The notes under the pieces: model-generated
What the model saw: the letters and a program-made list of their open reading frames with translations, nothing else
Told to the model about the DNA's origin: nothing
The model's database searches: none
Program-made: the position numbers and the translations under genes
In this document: in pieces, positions 38,560 through 39,310 of the stretch
How positions within the stretch are numbered: position 1 is the first letter of the stretch
Layout of the letters: every line of letters begins with the position of its first letter
NCBI GenBank assembly: GCA_903772945.1
Contig: CAICTM010001035.1
Span: 1-39,310, forward strand
Length of the DNA stretch: 39,310 bases
Direction of reading: 5' to 3'
From: Seminavis robusta
Lineage: Eukaryota; Bacillariophyta; Bacillariophyceae; Naviculales; Naviculaceae

Positions 38560-39029
38560 TCTATATATAGAGAGATTACTATGTTGTTTGTTGCCTTTCA
38601 ATGGAACTGGGTGCGAGTGAGGAGGGAATGTGTTAGCTGGTACCAGGTACCGTAGCTGATGTGTTAGTGTGACCTAAAATATTGAATTCAGGGCAGGAAG
38701 GTTGGGCCTGAGGCCAGCCAGTCTGGATCTTTTCACGCACCGCTGGCCAATGCTCCCATCACGAGTGCTTTACTTTACTGGCAATGCTCCCATGACGAGT
38801 GCTTTACTGGCAATGCTCCCATGACGAGTGCTTAATGCTGGCCATCACAAGTGTTAAAAGCACAACAGAGCAAGCAAAGAGCATCAGCTGGCTCAAGTTT
38901 GAGTTTCCACGCCCATAGAACGCCTGGTGTCATTGTCATTGGTGGTAGACAAGCTCGAGCATAAAATAGAATCAATTCAGTTCAAGAATACGAGCCAGCT
39001 ATTCCCATACCATTCCGAGCCAAGAAACA
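38560..39029. other. Divergent intergenic region with GTAC palindrome and tandem repeat
   Basis: This lies between the kinase gene (minus) and the partial gene at 39030 (plus). It contains GGTACCAGGTACC (38639-38651), about 85 bp upstream of the kinase start, and the 29-34-bp tandem repeat described separately. No other gene is seen. Confidence 0.55.
38743..38853 (+). repeat. Short tandem repeat, about three copies of a 29-34 bp unit
   Basis: The unit CAATGCTCCCAT(C/G)ACGAGTGCTT followed by TACTGG starts at 38748, 38782 and 38811. A fourth, degenerate copy (CTGGCCATCACAAGTG) follows. The first period is 34 bp because TACTT is duplicated, and the second is 29 bp. Confidence 0.8.
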
Positions 39030-39310
39030 ATGGCATCCAAGAAGAAGAAGAAGGTCCGCCAGAAGCATCAACACCAACACCATATCCAAAAGCGTCGACA
39101 CCGTAACAAATCTCAGCATGAAAAAGCACCAAGGAATGAAGTACCGCCTGTCATGGTCCGTGCCGATGACAACCAGGGTGGGAAAAGTACCAATGGTGTC
39201 TTGAACAAAGCAGTGGAAAAAGAGAAAGCACCAAGGAATGAAGTACCACCTGTCATGGTCCGTGCCGATGACAACGAGGGTGGGAAAAGTACCAATGGTG
39301 CTTTGAACAC
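39030..39310 (+). CDS. 5' part of a basic repeat protein, cut by the window end
   Basis: From the ATG at 39030 a frame stays open for 93 complete codons to the end of the window. It starts MASKKKKKVRQKHQHQH, a Lys/Arg/His-rich, possibly nuclear-localising leader. Two copies of a 34-residue repeat follow, beginning KAPRNEVPPVMVRADDN and ending GGKSTNG(V/A)LN. The first copy starts near 39123 and the second near 39225, a period of 102 bp. The second copy differs at only a few bases, so the repeat is recent or homogenised, and more copies may follow beyond the window. I do not recognise the family. The 102-bp period, a multiple of three, and the open frame support real coding. Confidence 0.65.
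   Translation, partial: MASKKKKKVRQKHQHQHHIQKRRHRNKSQHEKAPRNEVPPVMVRADDNQGGKSTNGVLNKAVEKEKAPRNEVPPVMVRADDNEGGKSTNGALN

Noticed and set aside
38560..38601. Longer N-terminus of the kinase
   Set aside because: The extension begins with TTG and crosses a TATATATA stretch that is more likely promoter or leader DNA.

Overview
The window looks like nuclear DNA of a stramenopile, most probably a pennate diatom. The evidence is indirect. Genes carry few, short GT-AG introns (about 73-125 bp, one of 241 bp). Base composition is near even. Transposon debris includes Ty1/copia, Ty3/gypsy and Harbinger types. Several genes resemble families common in diatoms: DUF1275 membrane proteins, a secreted P-domain/VWD protein, a SyrP/TfdA-like dioxygenase with a possible plastid leader, and ABM-domain proteins. 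Species cannot be fixed from the sequence alone.

Positions 1-6.0 kb are a transposon graveyard. A decayed Ty1/copia pol remnant (about 2385-4281) is interrupted by a 444-bp MITE (2437-2880) with perfect 23-bp terminal inverted repeats and a CAG target duplication. The copia 3' LTR (4352-4499) abuts a truncated PIF/Harbinger transposase, which runs directly into the C-terminus of a Ty3/gypsy integrase and its 422-bp LTR (5583-6004). Positions 7.0-10.3 kb hold a long transposase-like ORF of a family I cannot name with certainty. It has one in-frame TGA near its N-terminus and is the most interesting coding region here.

Positions 11.5-39.3 kb are host genes: a secreted P-domain + VWD protein; a two-exon 2OG-Fe(II) dioxygenase; a divergent pair of DUF1275 paralogues, one fused to EF-hands; a mitochondrial-type J-domain protein; a five-exon PPIL1-like cyclophilin; a 226-aa protein of unknown function; a tandem ABM-domain gene split by a one-base slip in a CAA repeat; a Ser-rich hypothetical protein; a four-exon short-chain acyl-CoA dehydrogenase; a three-exon 1433-aa nuclear-looking protein with RRx(S/T) motifs; a two-exon protein kinase; and the start of a repeat-containing basic protein cut by the window end. 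Most are separate transcription units and I see no operon-like pathway cluster. The only clear functional grouping is the DUF1275 pair, which share an intergenic region of about 1.2 kb.

Intergenic DNA is marked by recurrent palindromic motifs of the GTACCGGTAC/GGTACC and AGCTAGCTAGC types. Many lie upstream of start codons and may be lineage-specific promoter elements. All product calls come from reading motifs; no database search was run.
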